From assembly GCF_020177335.1 (NCBI RefSeq), contig NZ_JAIVMG010000015.1, forward strand, positions 1 through 64,000: a DNA stretch of 64,000 nt, read 5' to 3'. Positions within the stretch are counted from its first letter, which is position 1. Each line of letters starts with the position of its first letter. The stretch is from Stappia indica (lineage in GTDB: Bacteria > Pseudomonadota > Alphaproteobacteria > Rhizobiales > Stappiaceae). Under the pieces are notes generated by a model. That model worked only from the letters and a program-made list of their open reading frames with translations, was not told where the DNA came from and searched no databases. The translations under genes and the position numbers were made by a program. This document shows positions 9,278-17,934 of the stretch, one piece after another.

Positions 9278-10051
9278 ATGTATCTCGACGTTGCCCATCA
9301 GCGCACCTTCTACGATCTGCCGCTTGGCCGCATGCTGCGGGTGCTGGTCGGCGCGCGGATCCGCACTTTCTGGCCAACTCTGACCGGACGGCGGCTGATC
9401 GGCATCGGCTACACCGGCCCCTATATGCGCCCCTATCTCGATGAGGCGGAACGCTGCATCGCCGCCATGCCGGCGGCGCAAGGGGTGGTCGCCTGGCCGC
9501 GCGGCGGGCGCAATTCGGCGACCCTGGTCGATGAAACCGACCTGCCGTTTCCCGACAGCATCTTCGACAATGCCCTGTTGGTGCATGGCATCGACCATTG
9601 CGGCGACCCGGATGCCCTCCTGCGCGAGGTCTGGCGGGTGCTCACCCCCGGCGGCCGGCTGATCGTCGTCGTCCCCAACCGGCGCGGGCTCTGGGCGCGC
9701 TCGGAAATCTCGCCCTTCGGCTATGGCCGTCCGTTCTCGCGGGGTCAGATCGAGCAACTCCTGAAGACCTGCCAGTTCCGCACCACCGGCAGCGACGAGG
9801 CGCTGTGCCTGCCGCCGACCCGCTCGCGGCTTTTGCTGCGCAGCGCCCGTGCCTGGGAACAGGTGGGCCGGCGCCTGTGGCCGGCCTTCGCCGGCCTGTT
9901 GATCATCGAAGCGGAAAAGCAGCTGTTCCGCGGCGTGCCCGTGGGGAAAAAACGCCTCGTGCACGCCCTTCGGCCGGTGTTCATCCCCGATGGCGCCGCC
10001 CCGGGGATGCACGGCTCGGCGCATCGCCGCGACCCGGCGCCCAAAAGCTGA
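9278..10051 (+). CDS. Class I SAM-dependent methyltransferase
   Basis: A 257-residue protein with a Methyltransf_11-type Rossmann core. DLPFPDSIFDNALLVHGIDH (motif II region) and VLTPGGRLIVVVPNRRGLW (motif III region) are clear. The N-terminal part, beginning YLDVAHQRTFYDLPLGRMLR, is conserved in alphaproteobacterial homologues encoded next to gloB. The substrate is not known. The ATG at 9278 is chosen because the upstream in-frame extension is low-complexity and lies antisense to gloB. Confidence 0.85.
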   Translation: MYLDVAHQRTFYDLPLGRMLRVLVGARIRTFWPTLTGRRLIGIGYTGPYMRPYLDEAERCIAAMPAAQGVVAWPRGGRNSATLVDETDLPFPDSIFDNALLVHGIDHCGDPDALLREVWRVLTPGGRLIVVVPNRRGLWARSEISPFGYGRPFSRGQIEQLLKTCQFRTTGSDEALCLPPTRSRLLLRSARAWEQVGRRLWPAFAGLLIIEAEKQLFRGVPVGKKRLVHALRPVFIPDGAAPGMHGSAHRRDPAPKS

Positions 10052-10080
10052 AGCGATCCATCAGCCCCTGTGGGCCGCCG

Positions 10081-10710
10081 CTAGCGTCTCAGCAGGAACA
10101 CCGCCTGTTCGCCGATCAGGTTCCAGACCCACCACGGCGCGGTAAACGGCACCGGCTCACCGCGGGCATTGAGCGCCATCGCCTTTTCCATCCGCGCATC
10201 CACCTCCCGGCACAGCGAGACGAAATCGCGGATGGTGCAGAAATGGATGTTCGGCGTGTCGTACCAGGAATACGGCAGATGCTCGGTGACCGGCATGCTG
10301 CCGGTGAACAGCAGTTGCAGCCGATTGCGCCAGACCCCGAAATTCGGGAAGGACACGATCACGTGCTCGCCGATGCGCAACAGCTGCTCCAGCACCTTGC
10401 GCGGTGCACGGGTCGCCTGCAGGGTCTGGCTCAGGATGACGAAATCGAACGCATCGTCCGGATAATCCTCCAGATCGCGATCCGCATCGCCCTGCACCAC
10501 AGACAGCCCGCGGGCGACACAGGCGTTCACCCCGGCCTGCGACAGCTCCATGCCGCGCCCGTCGACCTGCTTCTCGCGCATCAGCAGATCGAGCAGGGCG
10601 CCATCGCCACAACCGATATCGAGCACCCGCGCGCCGGGGGTGACCAGCCCGGCGACCAGCCGATGATCGCCGCGGCTTGCCCCTGTCTCGGGTGTCTGCA
10701 CCCCGCTCAT
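10081..10710 (-). CDS. metW: Methionine biosynthesis protein MetW
   Basis: A 209-residue methyltransferase-fold protein. It has the SAM-type motif [15 protein letters not shown] (about 32-46) and the MetW blocks [21 protein letters not shown] and [18 protein letters not shown]. In several proteobacteria MetW is needed together with MetX for homoserine O-acylation. The start overlaps the metX stop as ATGA, the conserved metX-metW arrangement. Family identification is secure; its exact reaction is debated. Confidence 0.95.
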   Translation of the reverse strand: MSGVQTPETGASRGDHRLVAGLVTPGARVLDIGCGDGALLDLLMREKQVDGRGMELSQAGVNACVARGLSVVQGDADRDLEDYPDDAFDFVILSQTLQATRAPRKVLEQLLRIGEHVIVSFPNFGVWRNRLQLLFTGSMPVTEHLPYSWYDTPNIHFCTIRDFVSLCREVDARMEKAMALNARGEPVPFTAPWWVWNLIGEQAVFLLRR

Positions 10711-11945
10711 GCGCCCGCTCCCGGCGGCGTGATGCCGCGCGCGTTGGCCGCCCCGGTCAGGAAGCCCCGCACCGTGCGGAACATTTCCGGCTCATCGAGC
10801 AGAAAGGCGTCGTGGCCCCGGTCGCTTTCCACCTCGACGAAGGACACGTTTGCCGCCGAGGCGTTGAGCGCGCGCACCACCACCTTGCTTTCCTCGGTCG
10901 GAAACAGCCAGTCGGAGGTGAAGGACATGATGCAGAACCGGGTCGGGGAGTGCAGGAAGGCGCGGGCGAGCGAGCCGTCATAGTCGGCGGCCAGATCGAA
11001 ATAATCCATCGCCCGCGTCACATAGAGATAGGAGTTCGGATCGAACCGGTCGACGAAGGTCATGCCCTGGTGTCGCAGGTAGCTTTCGATCTGGAAATCG
11101 GCGTCGAAACCGAAGGTCACCGTCTCCCGATCCTGCAGATTGCGCCCGAACTTCCTGTGCAACGCCGGATCGGAGAGATAGGTGATATGCGCGGCCATCC
11201 GCGCCACCGCCAGCCCCTTGGACGGGCGCACGCCGCGTTCGAAATAGCGCCCGCCGCACCAGTTCGGATCCGCCATCACCGCCTGGCGGCCAACCTCGTG
11301 GAAGGCGATGTTCTGCGAGGAATGGCGCGCGGCGGTGGCAATCGGAATGGCGGCAAAGACCCGTTCCGGATAGCTCGCCGCCCATTGCAGCACCTGCATG
11401 CCCCCCATCGAGCCGCCGACGACGGCGAACAGCGTCTCGATGCCGAGATGATCGAGCAGCACGGCCTGGGCATTGACCATGTCCCGGATCGTCACCAGCG
11501 GCAGGTCGAGCCCCCAACGCTGGCCGGTGGCCGGGTTGGTCGAGGCCGGCCCGGTGGTGCCGAGGCAGCCGCCGAGCACATTGGCGCAGATGACGAAATA
11601 ATGGTCCGTGTCGACCGGCCGGCCGGGGCCGACCAGCATCGACCACCAGCCCGGCTTGCCGGTATAGGGGTTGGCCGAGGCGACATACTGGTCGCCGGTC
11701 AGCGCGTGGCACACCAGCACCGCGTTGCTGCGGTCGGCATTCAGCGTGCCGTAGGTCTCATAGGCAATCTGCCAGGGGCCGAGCTTCGGCCCGCTGTCCA
11801 GCGTCAGCGCCGCATCGGCGCCGAACCGCATTACCTTGCTGGACGGGTGATCCGCCCGGTTCGCGGCATCCGCGCTCACCCCAGCCTCCGTGGTCGTCTG
11901 TGCCGTCCCATCCAGCGCCTCGGAACGCCCATTGTTTCCAGACAT
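10707..11945 (-). CDS. metX: Homoserine O-acyltransferase
   Basis: A 412-residue alpha/beta-hydrolase-fold enzyme that acylates homoserine for direct sulfhydrylation to methionine. The nucleophile elbow is GGSMGGMQ, with [11 protein letters not shown] and the [10 protein letters not shown] block before it and the RGHDAFLLD His region near the C-terminus. Acetyl versus succinyl specificity cannot be read safely from this. The N-terminal 35 residues are low in conservation. It heads the metX-metW unit and is divergent from hisC. Confidence 0.95.
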   Translation of the reverse strand: MSGNNGRSEALDGTAQTTTEAGVSADAANRADHPSSKVMRFGADAALTLDSGPKLGPWQIAYETYGTLNADRSNAVLVCHALTGDQYVASANPYTGKPGWWSMLVGPGRPVDTDHYFVICANVLGGCLGTTGPASTNPATGQRWGLDLPLVTIRDMVNAQAVLLDHLGIETLFAVVGGSMGGMQVLQWAASYPERVFAAIPIATAARHSSQNIAFHEVGRQAVMADPNWCGGRYFERGVRPSKGLAVARMAAHITYLSDPALHRKFGRNLQDRETVTFGFDADFQIESYLRHQGMTFVDRFDPNSYLYVTRAMDYFDLAADYDGSLARAFLHSPTRFCIMSFTSDWLFPTEESKVVVRALNASAANVSFVEVESDRGHDAFLLDEPEMFRTVRGFLTGAANARGITPPGAGA

Positions 11946-11984
11946 CTGGCGTTATCCCATGCAGGTATGACGGCCTGTCTCCAG

Positions 11985-12066
11985 CCGGACCCGTCGTCCG
12001 GTCCGGCGCGCGCGATCTGCTCGCGCGCAGGGCCCGACAGGTAGGAGGCAACCTCGCCAAGGTCAA
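11985..12066 (-). promoter_or_regulatory. Structured metX leader
   Basis: TTGACC (12066-12061) could be a -35 box with a poor -10 17 bases on. The following leader holds two strong hairpins: GCGCGCGA/TCGCGCGC (12028-12008, 5-base loop) and CCGGACC/GGTCCGG (12006-11985, 8-base loop). I find no GCTAAA element or other core of the SAM-II riboswitch that often precedes alphaproteobacterial metX or metA. Any regulatory role is speculative. Confidence 0.35.
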
Positions 12067-12201
12067 TGTTTTCTTTTGCTTTCGCAAGCCTGTCTGCCTA
12101 TGACTGAACGCCCCCGTCCCGGGCATGTTCCGAGCAGGAAACCATTCGGATACCGGACGCGGGCACTCGCGACCCACTCCTTGCGCTGGACGACGAAGAC
12201 A

Positions 12202-13305
12202 ATGCAGCCTCAATCGACCCACCCGCAGCCCCGGCCCGGCATCCTCGACATCGCCCCTTACGTTCCCGGCAAGACGATGGCGACCGGCGGTGCCAAGCTG
12301 CACAAGCTCTCATCCAACGAGAGCCCGCTCGGTGCCAGCCCGAAGGCGCTTGCCGCCTATCGCGAGGCCGGGGTCGATCTGGAGCGCTACCCCGATGGCA
12401 GCTCCGCCCTGTTGCGCGCGGCCATCGCCGAGGTGCATGGGCTCAACGCCGACCGGATCATCTGCGGCAACGGCTCGGACGAGATCCTGGAGCTGGTGGC
12501 CCGCTGCTACATCGGCCCGGGCGACGAGGCGATCTACAGCGAATACGGTTTCCTGGTCTACAAGATCGCCATTCTGGCCGCCGGCGGCACGCCGGTCGTG
12601 GCGCCGGAGCGCAATCTGACCACCGATGTCGACGCGATCCTGGAGCGGGTCACCGAGCGTACCAAGGTGGTGTTCCTCGCCAATCCGAACAATCCGACCG
12701 GCACCTATCTGCCGTTCGACGAGGTCAAGCGGCTGCAGGCGGGCCTGCCGCCGCATGTGCTCCTGGTGCTCGATGCCGCCTATGCCGAATATGTCCGGCG
12801 CAACGACTACGAGGCCGGCGTCGAACTGGCGGCGACCGCGCCGAATGTCATCATGACCCGGACCTTTTCCAAGATCCACGGCCTGGCGGCCCTGCGCCTT
12901 GGCTGGGGATACGGCCCGGCCCATGTGATCGACGCGCTCAACCGGGTGCGCGGCCCGTTCAACATCAACACCGCCGCCCAGGCCGCCGGCATTGCCTCGA
13001 TCCGCGACGCCAGTTTCCTCGACCTGGCCATCGCCCATAACGAGAAATGGCGCGGCTGGGTCACCGAGGAGATTACCGCGCTCGGGCTCACGGTGACGCC
13101 GAGTGTCGGCAATTTCGTGCTGATCCACTTCCCGGACACGTCCGGAAAGACGGCGGCAGAGGCCGACAGCTATCTCAGCGCGCGCGGCTGCGTGCTGCGC
13201 GCGGTCGGCGCTTATGGCCTGCCCGGCGCGCTGCGCATGTCGATCGGCGACGAGGAAGCCAACCGGGCAACCGTCGCCATCCTGAAGGAGTATCTCTCGG
13301 CCTAG
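12202..13305 (+). CDS. hisC: Histidinol-phosphate aminotransferase
   Basis: A 367-residue fold-type I PLP aminotransferase. It converts imidazole-acetol phosphate to histidinol phosphate and, in this group, often also prephenate or phenylpyruvate. [24 protein letters not shown], the lysine site [18 protein letters not shown] and the late arginine region [11 protein letters not shown] are typical. It lies 107 bases before the prephenate dehydrogenase gene, a conserved pairing that supports a role in aromatic amino acids. The ATG at 12202 is preferred over an in-frame start 126 bases upstream, which adds a tail unlike the family. Confidence 0.92.
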   Translation: MQPQSTHPQPRPGILDIAPYVPGKTMATGGAKLHKLSSNESPLGASPKALAAYREAGVDLERYPDGSSALLRAAIAEVHGLNADRIICGNGSDEILELVARCYIGPGDEAIYSEYGFLVYKIAILAAGGTPVVAPERNLTTDVDAILERVTERTKVVFLANPNNPTGTYLPFDEVKRLQAGLPPHVLLVLDAAYAEYVRRNDYEAGVELAATAPNVIMTRTFSKIHGLAALRLGWGYGPAHVIDALNRVRGPFNINTAAQAAGIASIRDASFLDLAIAHNEKWRGWVTEEITALGLTVTPSVGNFVLIHFPDTSGKTAAEADSYLSARGCVLRAVGAYGLPGALRMSIGDEEANRATVAILKEYLSA

Positions 13306-13412
13306 GCCGATCTTCGCGGCCCGGGCGGGACGCGCCCGTCCGGCGCCTCCCGTCCGGCCTTCCTCCCCTTCGGGTGCGCTGGTCCGGCGGCCCGAACAGC
13401 CAAGTCCAATCC

Positions 13413-14357
13413 ATGTCAGACCCGCATTTCAATCGCATCGCCCTGATCGGCATCGGCCTGATCGGCTCCTCGCTGGCTCACGTCATCCGCCAGCGGAAGC
13501 TCGCCGACGAGATCATCGTCTCCACCCGCTCCACGCACACCCTGCGCCGGGCAGAGGAACTGGGCCTTGGCGATCGATATTATCTGGATGCGGGAGAGGC
13601 GGTTGCCGGTGCGGATCTTGTCATCATCTGCGTGCCGGTCGGCGCCAGCGAGGCGGTGGCAAAATGGATCGCCCCGGCGCTGAAGCCGGGCGCAATCCTC
13701 ACCGATGTCGGCTCCACCAAGGGATCGGTGATCAGCCAAATCGCCCCGCACGTGCCCGAAGGCGTGCATTTCATCGCCGGACACCCGATTGCCGGCACGG
13801 AGGAATCCGGTCCGGACGCGGGCTTCGCCGACCTGTTCGACGACCGCTGGTGCATCCTGACGCCGACCCCGGACAGCGACCGGGACGCGCTTGCCCGGCT
13901 CTCGGCCTTCTGGCAGGCCTGCGGCTCGATGGTCGACACCATGGATCCCGAACATCACGACCTGGTTCTGGCGATCGTGTCGCATCTGCCGCATATCATC
14001 GCCTACAACATCGTCGGAACGGCGGATGACCTTGAAACGGTGACCAAGTCGGAAGTGATCAAATATTCCGCTTCGGGCTTTCGCGACTTCACCCGGCTCG
14101 CCGCCTCCGACCCGACCATGTGGCGCGACGTCTGCCTGCACAACAAGGAGGCGATCCTGGAGATGCTGGCACGGTTCTCCGAGGACCTTTCGGCGCTTCA
14201 GCGGGCGGTTCGCTGGGGCGACGGCGAGGCGCTGTTCAACCTGTTCACCCGCACCCGGAGCATCCGCCGCTCCATTGTCGAGGCCGGCCAGGACACGGAT
14301 ATCCCGAACTTCGGCCGAAACGCGTCGACGCAAAAACCGGACACACCCGCCTCATAG
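13413..14357 (+). CDS. Prephenate/arogenate dehydrogenase
   Basis: A 314-residue TyrA-family enzyme for oxidative decarboxylation of prephenate or arogenate toward tyrosine. The N-terminal NAD-binding motif is GIGLIGSSLA (about 12-21). DVGSTKGSV, FIAGHPIAGTEESG and SHLPHIIAYNIV carry the catalytic histidines. There is no chorismate mutase or ACT domain. It follows hisC on the same strand, so it would be called tyrC in cyclohexadienyl nomenclature. Its stop codon TAG lies inside a palindrome (14343-14361). Confidence 0.92.
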   Translation: MSDPHFNRIALIGIGLIGSSLAHVIRQRKLADEIIVSTRSTHTLRRAEELGLGDRYYLDAGEAVAGADLVIICVPVGASEAVAKWIAPALKPGAILTDVGSTKGSVISQIAPHVPEGVHFIAGHPIAGTEESGPDAGFADLFDDRWCILTPTPDSDRDALARLSAFWQACGSMVDTMDPEHHDLVLAIVSHLPHIIAYNIVGTADDLETVTKSEVIKYSASGFRDFTRLAASDPTMWRDVCLHNKEAILEMLARFSEDLSALQRAVRWGDGEALFNLFTRTRSIRRSIVEAGQDTDIPNFGRNASTQKPDTPAS

Positions 14358-14570
14358 GCGGGTCGGACCGCCGACAAACCGCGCCCCCTTCTTCGTCATC
14401 CCGGGCAAGCGTCAGCGCGACCCGGGATCAGGGAGCCGAAAGGCAAGCGTTTTCAATCGGCTGAACCCTCGAGGCCGTGCCTCGCCGATCCCGGATCTCC
14501 GCTTTGCTGCGTCCGGGAGGACACCAGCTAAGGCGCTTTCTTCTCACACTCATCCGCCTCATAGGCGGGT
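14345..14570. repeat. 17-bp direct repeat of a palindrome bracketing an inverted REP-like pair
   Basis: CCGCCTCATAGGCGGGT occurs identically at 14345-14361 and 14554-14570. Each copy is itself a hairpin (stem of 7-8 bp, loop CAT). The first contains the stop of the prephenate dehydrogenase gene (TAG) and the second the stop of folK on the other strand (TGA). Both genes converge here. The copies may act as the ends or terminators of the two transcripts, or may mark duplication around an inserted repeat. Confidence 0.75.
14393..14522. repeat. Inverted pair of REP-like CCCGG...CCGGGATC elements
   Basis: A 35-base unit at 14393-14427 starts GTCATCCCGG and ends CCCGGGATC. The same pattern appears inverted at 14487-14522, reading GTCCTCCCGG...CCGGGATC on the minus strand. 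Units with these ends are common intergenic palindromic repeats in alphaproteobacteria. The pair could fold into one long cruciform. It fills most of the gap between two convergent genes, the usual REP location. Confidence 0.75.
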
Positions 14571-15065
14571 GATATCCTCCTGCCCCGGACAGGTGGCGAG
14601 CGCCTCGGCGGCGGTGCGCCCGTCGCCGAGCGGCGCGTCCGGCCAGATCTCCGCCAGCGGCACCAGCACGAAGGCCCGCTCGCCCATGCGCGGATGGGGG
14701 ATCGACAGGCCTTCTTCCTCGACCTTCCGGTCGCCGTAGACAAGCACGTCGATATCGATCACCCGGGGCCCCCAGCGGATGTCCCGGACCCGTCCCAGCG
14801 CCTTTTCGACCGCCAGGCAGCGGTTCAGCAGCTCGCGCGGCCCCAGCCGGGTCTCCACCACGACACAGGCGTTGCGGTAATCGTCCTGCGGCACCGGCCC
14901 CCAGGGCGGGGTGCGGTAGTCGCTGGAGCGGGCCACCACCACGATATCGCCTTCACGCTCCAGCCCGCCCAGCGCCGCATCCAGATGCGCCCGGGTGTCG
15001 CCGATGTTCGAGCCAAGCCCGAGCGCGACACGCACCGGCCGACCTTGCGGGTCCTCATGGGTCAT
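14559..15065 (-). CDS. folK: 2-amino-4-hydroxy-6-hydroxymethyldihydropteridine diphosphokinase
   Basis: A 168-residue enzyme that transfers pyrophosphate from ATP to 6-hydroxymethyl-dihydropterin in folate synthesis. GLGSNIGDTRAHLD opens the fold, and the metal- and ATP-binding block RDIRWGPRVIDIDVLVYGDR is intact, as is IPHPRMGERAFVLVPL. Its ATG overlaps the folP stop as ATGA. The usual folB between folP and folK is missing. Its own stop falls in the duplicated palindrome shared with the convergent gene. Confidence 0.95.
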   Translation of the reverse strand: MTHEDPQGRPVRVALGLGSNIGDTRAHLDAALGGLEREGDIVVVARSSDYRTPPWGPVPQDDYRNACVVVETRLGPRELLNRCLAVEKALGRVRDIRWGPRVIDIDVLVYGDRKVEEEGLSIPHPRMGERAFVLVPLAEIWPDAPLGDGRTAAEALATCPGQEDITRL

Positions 15066-15901
15066 TCACAGTCCTCTCGCTCAATGGCGGCCAGTATCCG
15101 GGCGGCATCCACATGGGCCCGCACATCATGCACCCGGACCATCGCCGCGCCCCGAGCGAGCGCGAGCGTATGGATCGCCAGCGATCCGTACAGCCGATCG
15201 TCCGTATCCACGTTCAGAACGGTACCGATCAGCCGCTTGCGCGACGCACCGACCAACAGCGGCAGGCCATGCCGTGCGAAATGGTCGAGCCGCTTGAGGA
15301 TCTTGAAATTCTGCGCCAGCGTTTTGCCAAAGCCGATGCCCGGATCGAGCATCTGTCGCTCGGTCGGGATCCCCGCCCGGGTGGCCCGCTCCATCGACCG
15401 CTCGAACGACCGGTCGATATCGGCGAGAATGTCGATATGAGGATCCACCTCCCGCCGGTTGTGCATCATGATGACCCCGGCCTCCGCCTCCGCCACCGTA
15501 TCGGCCATCGCCGGATCGTGCAGAAGGCCCCAGACGTCATTGACGATCCCCGCGCCGGCAGCGCAGGCCTTCGCCGCCACCTCCGCCTTGTAGGTATCGA
15601 TTGAGACCGGCGTTCCCAACCCGGCGAGATCGGCCATCACCGGCTCAAGGCGCCGCCATTCCTCCGCCGCATCCACCGGCTCGCTGCCGGGTCGCGTGCT
15701 CTCCGCGCCAACGTCGATGACGTCCGCCCCATGGGCGATCATCTTGCGCGCATTCGCCAGCGCGTCATCCCGGTTGATGAAGCGGCCGCCGTCGGAAAAA
15801 CTGTCCGGCGTCACATTGAGAATACCCATGACCCGCGGCACGGACAGCTCGAGCGCACCACCGCGAAAGCAGAACCGGCCGGTTGCTGTGTCTGCCGTCA
15901 T
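15062..15901 (-). CDS. folP: Dihydropteroate synthase
   Basis: A 279-residue TIM-barrel enzyme joining p-aminobenzoate to dihydropterin pyrophosphate; it is the sulfonamide target. GILNVTPDSFSDGG, DVGAESTRPGSEP, GIVNDVWGL and LVGASRKRLIG are the standard motifs. The ATG at 15901 gives the family length; an earlier in-frame start would add 41 atypical basic residues. It is the first gene of a translationally coupled folP-folK pair. Confidence 0.95.
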   Translation of the reverse strand: MTADTATGRFCFRGGALELSVPRVMGILNVTPDSFSDGGRFINRDDALANARKMIAHGADVIDVGAESTRPGSEPVDAAEEWRRLEPVMADLAGLGTPVSIDTYKAEVAAKACAAGAGIVNDVWGLLHDPAMADTVAEAEAGVIMMHNRREVDPHIDILADIDRSFERSMERATRAGIPTERQMLDPGIGFGKTLAQNFKILKRLDHFARHGLPLLVGASRKRLIGTVLNVDTDDRLYGSLAIHTLALARGAAMVRVHDVRAHVDAARILAAIEREDCE

Positions 15902-16077
15902 GCCGTCGCTCTCCCGCTGCCACCCGTGCCCAACCCGGGCGATTGGCCTGCCCGCGCCCGCGCGATCACGCGCAAGGTCCCTGTTCGAGCGAAGGGTCTT
16001 GCGGCTTTCCCGCCCATTCGTCAAGCCGTCCAGTTACCGGAAGGCGCGATAGGTGAGCGCCGGGGCGGAACCGCCAC

Positions 16078-17289
16078 CTATTCGGCAGCGATGGCCCGCC
16101 TGCGGTTGCGCATGCCCAGCACCTGGTAGAGCCCGACCGCCAGCAGCATCATGCCCGGCGGAACGATCACCACGCCGAGCAGCGGGTCACCAAGCGCGGC
16201 GGCGACCAGACTGCCGGCAAGCCCGGCGCCGAACTGCAGGAAGCCCATCATCGCCGACGCCGCGCCGGCAATCTTGGGAAAATCATGCAGCGCCGAGGTG
16301 AAGGCGGAGGGCATCACCGTCGCCAGGAAGAAGACGAACAGCCCCACCGGCCCCATGACCGTCAGGAAATGCAAGGGGAACATGGTGAGCAGAACCACCA
16401 TCGACACGGCGGCGACCACAATGCCGGCGATGCCGTAGGGCAACAGCCGATGCGCCTCGACCCGGCGCAGCAGGCGGGCGGTGACAATGGTGCCGGCGAT
16501 GAAGGAACAGGACTGCACCATCATGCCGAAGCCGAACTCGACCGGCGTCAACCCGACCTTGTCGATCAGCACGAAGGGCAGAATGGTCGCCATGGTGTAG
16601 ATCGTCCCGGTGCCGATCCCGGTCAGAAGGCTTGGCTGGAGAAAGCGGGTATCGGTGATCAGGGTGAGATAGTTGCGGAACAGCCGGTAGGGATGCAGGT
16701 TGCTGCGGTCGATATAGGGGTTGGTCTCGCGCATGAAGACCATGACGCCCAGCATCAGGGCAACACCGTAGATGATCATCGCGATAAAGATCTCACGCCA
16801 GCCGAACAGCTCCAGCGTGACACCGCCGATGGTCGGCGCCAGCGCCGGTCCGATCGCCAGCATCATCCCGGTGGTGTTCATGATCCGCGCCGACGCCTGG
16901 CCGACGAACTGATCCCGGGCGAGTGCCCGCGACACGGCGATACCGACCGAGGCGCCGACCCCTTGCAGCGCGCGGGCCGCCAGCATCCATTCGATGGTCG
17001 GTGCATAGGTGGCCAGCAGCGTCGAGGCCAAATAAAGGCTCAGGAACAGCAGCGCGATCGGCTTGCGCCCGAAGGCATCGGTCAGCGGTCCGCACAAAAG
17101 CTGGCTCAGGGCAAAACCGGTGAAATAGGCGGTCAGGGTCAGCTTGATCATCGCCTGGGACGTGTCGAAGGCAGCCGCCAGCACGGGCATCGCCGGCGTG
17201 TAGAGTGCCATGGAGATCGGGCCGATGGCCACCAGCGCGCCGCCGAGCATCGCCGTGCGCCGCTCGCTCATCAAGGGCGTTCGGTTCAT
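16078..17289 (-). CDS. Bcr/CflA-type MFS multidrug efflux transporter
   Basis: A 403-residue major-facilitator protein with about 12 hydrophobic segments. The loop 2-3 motif GPLTDAFGRKPIALLF and the DHA1 opening ISMALYTPAMPVLAAAF place it near the Bcr/CflA drug-proton antiporters. The start at 17289 overlaps the marR stop as ATGA; an earlier in-frame start is less likely. Coupling to a MarR regulator supports an inducible efflux function. Substrates are unknown. Confidence 0.88.
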   Translation of the reverse strand: MNRTPLMSERRTAMLGGALVAIGPISMALYTPAMPVLAAAFDTSQAMIKLTLTAYFTGFALSQLLCGPLTDAFGRKPIALLFLSLYLASTLLATYAPTIEWMLAARALQGVGASVGIAVSRALARDQFVGQASARIMNTTGMMLAIGPALAPTIGGVTLELFGWREIFIAMIIYGVALMLGVMVFMRETNPYIDRSNLHPYRLFRNYLTLITDTRFLQPSLLTGIGTGTIYTMATILPFVLIDKVGLTPVEFGFGMMVQSCSFIAGTIVTARLLRRVEAHRLLPYGIAGIVVAAVSMVVLLTMFPLHFLTVMGPVGLFVFFLATVMPSAFTSALHDFPKIAGAASAMMGFLQFGAGLAGSLVAAALGDPLLGVVIVPPGMMLLAVGLYQVLGMRNRRRAIAAE

Positions 17290-17744
17290 GACAGCTCCTC
17301 CGGCCCGCAACAACAGAGATTTCCATGCATCCGTTGCAAGAGCGCGTAGAGCCGGTCCGCGTCTTCCTCGGAAAAGCCTTCCAGCGCCTCCAGCCGGATT
17401 GCCACCATTTCCTCATGGATCCGCTCCAGCACCGGCGCGGCCGCCGGAGCCAGGGTAATCAGCTTGGCCCGCCGGTCGTTCGGGTCCGGCTTGCGAACGA
17501 CAAGTCCGGCCGCTTCCAGGCGGTCGAGAAAACCGCTCAGCGTCATCGGCTCGATGCCCATGCGATCCGCCAGCGCCGTCTGGCGCCAGCCGGAATAATG
17601 CTCGACCATCGCCAATGTGCGCGCCTCGCTGACGGTCAGACCGGTGTCGCTCCCGGCCAGCCGGCGTTCGAAACGCCGGCGCATCAGGCGCGCCAGATCA
17701 CCAATAAGGAAGCCCATCGGGCGGGATGCTGCGGCAGATTTCAT
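17286..17744 (-). CDS. MarR-family transcriptional regulator
   Basis: A 152-residue winged-helix regulator. The recognition region TALADRMGIEPMTLSGFLDRLEAAGLV and the wing PDPNDRRAKLITLAPAA are clear (about 58-100). It precedes and overlaps the Bcr-type efflux gene, so it most likely represses that operon and itself. No conserved redox cysteine is in the N-terminal helix, so a ligand-binding sensor is more likely than a peroxide sensor. Confidence 0.9.
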   Translation of the reverse strand: MKSAAASRPMGFLIGDLARLMRRRFERRLAGSDTGLTVSEARTLAMVEHYSGWRQTALADRMGIEPMTLSGFLDRLEAAGLVVRKPDPNDRRAKLITLAPAAAPVLERIHEEMVAIRLEALEGFSEEDADRLYALLQRMHGNLCCCGPEELS

Positions 17745-17746
17745 GA

Positions 17747-17802
17747 GGAATCCATATAATCAGATTTCCTTACTATCTGCCCGCACCCGCGCCCCTTGTC
17801 AA
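17747..17802 (-). promoter_or_regulatory. Predicted marR promoter and operator
   Basis: On the minus strand a perfect TTGACA (17802-17797) is followed by GATAGT (17777-17772), with a long 19-base spacer. Just downstream lies an imperfect inverted repeat GGAAATC-N9-GGATTCC (17769-17747) that ends two bases before the marR start. The position fits autorepression. Both calls rest on sequence patterns alone. Confidence 0.4.
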
Positions 17803-17844
17803 TCCGCCCGTGTGCCCAGCCGGATGACGCCACGTATTGCTGCG

Positions 17845-17873
17845 TTGCAAGATGGCCCTTGCCGGTTTATACA
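17845..17873 (+). promoter_or_regulatory. Predicted typA promoter
   Basis: TTGCAA (17845-17850) and TATACA (17868-17873) are separated by exactly 17 bases. The predicted transcript would start near 17880, only a few bases before a terminator-like hairpin. Confidence 0.55.
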
Positions 17874-17886
17874 GGCCGCACAATTG

Positions 17887-17917
17887 CGCGGGTCCAAACG
17901 GCCCGCGTTACTTTTTT
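17887..17917 (+). terminator. Terminator-like hairpin in the typA leader
   Basis: CGCGGG-(T)-CC pairs with GG-CCCGCG around an AAAC loop (17887-17907), followed by TTAC and a run of six T. This has the form of an intrinsic terminator, but it stands just 18 bases before the typA start and about 10 bases after the predicted transcript start. ATTGC at 17883-17887 could instead pair with GCAAT at 17924-17928 next to the ribosome binding site GGAG, giving an alternative fold. Confidence 0.55.
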
Positions 17918-17934
17918 CTCGGAGCAATCAACTG

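Noticed and set aside
11946-12201. SAM-II or SAM/SAH riboswitch before metX
   Set aside because: Neither the GCTAAA core nor the pseudoknot pattern is visible; only generic GC hairpins are present.
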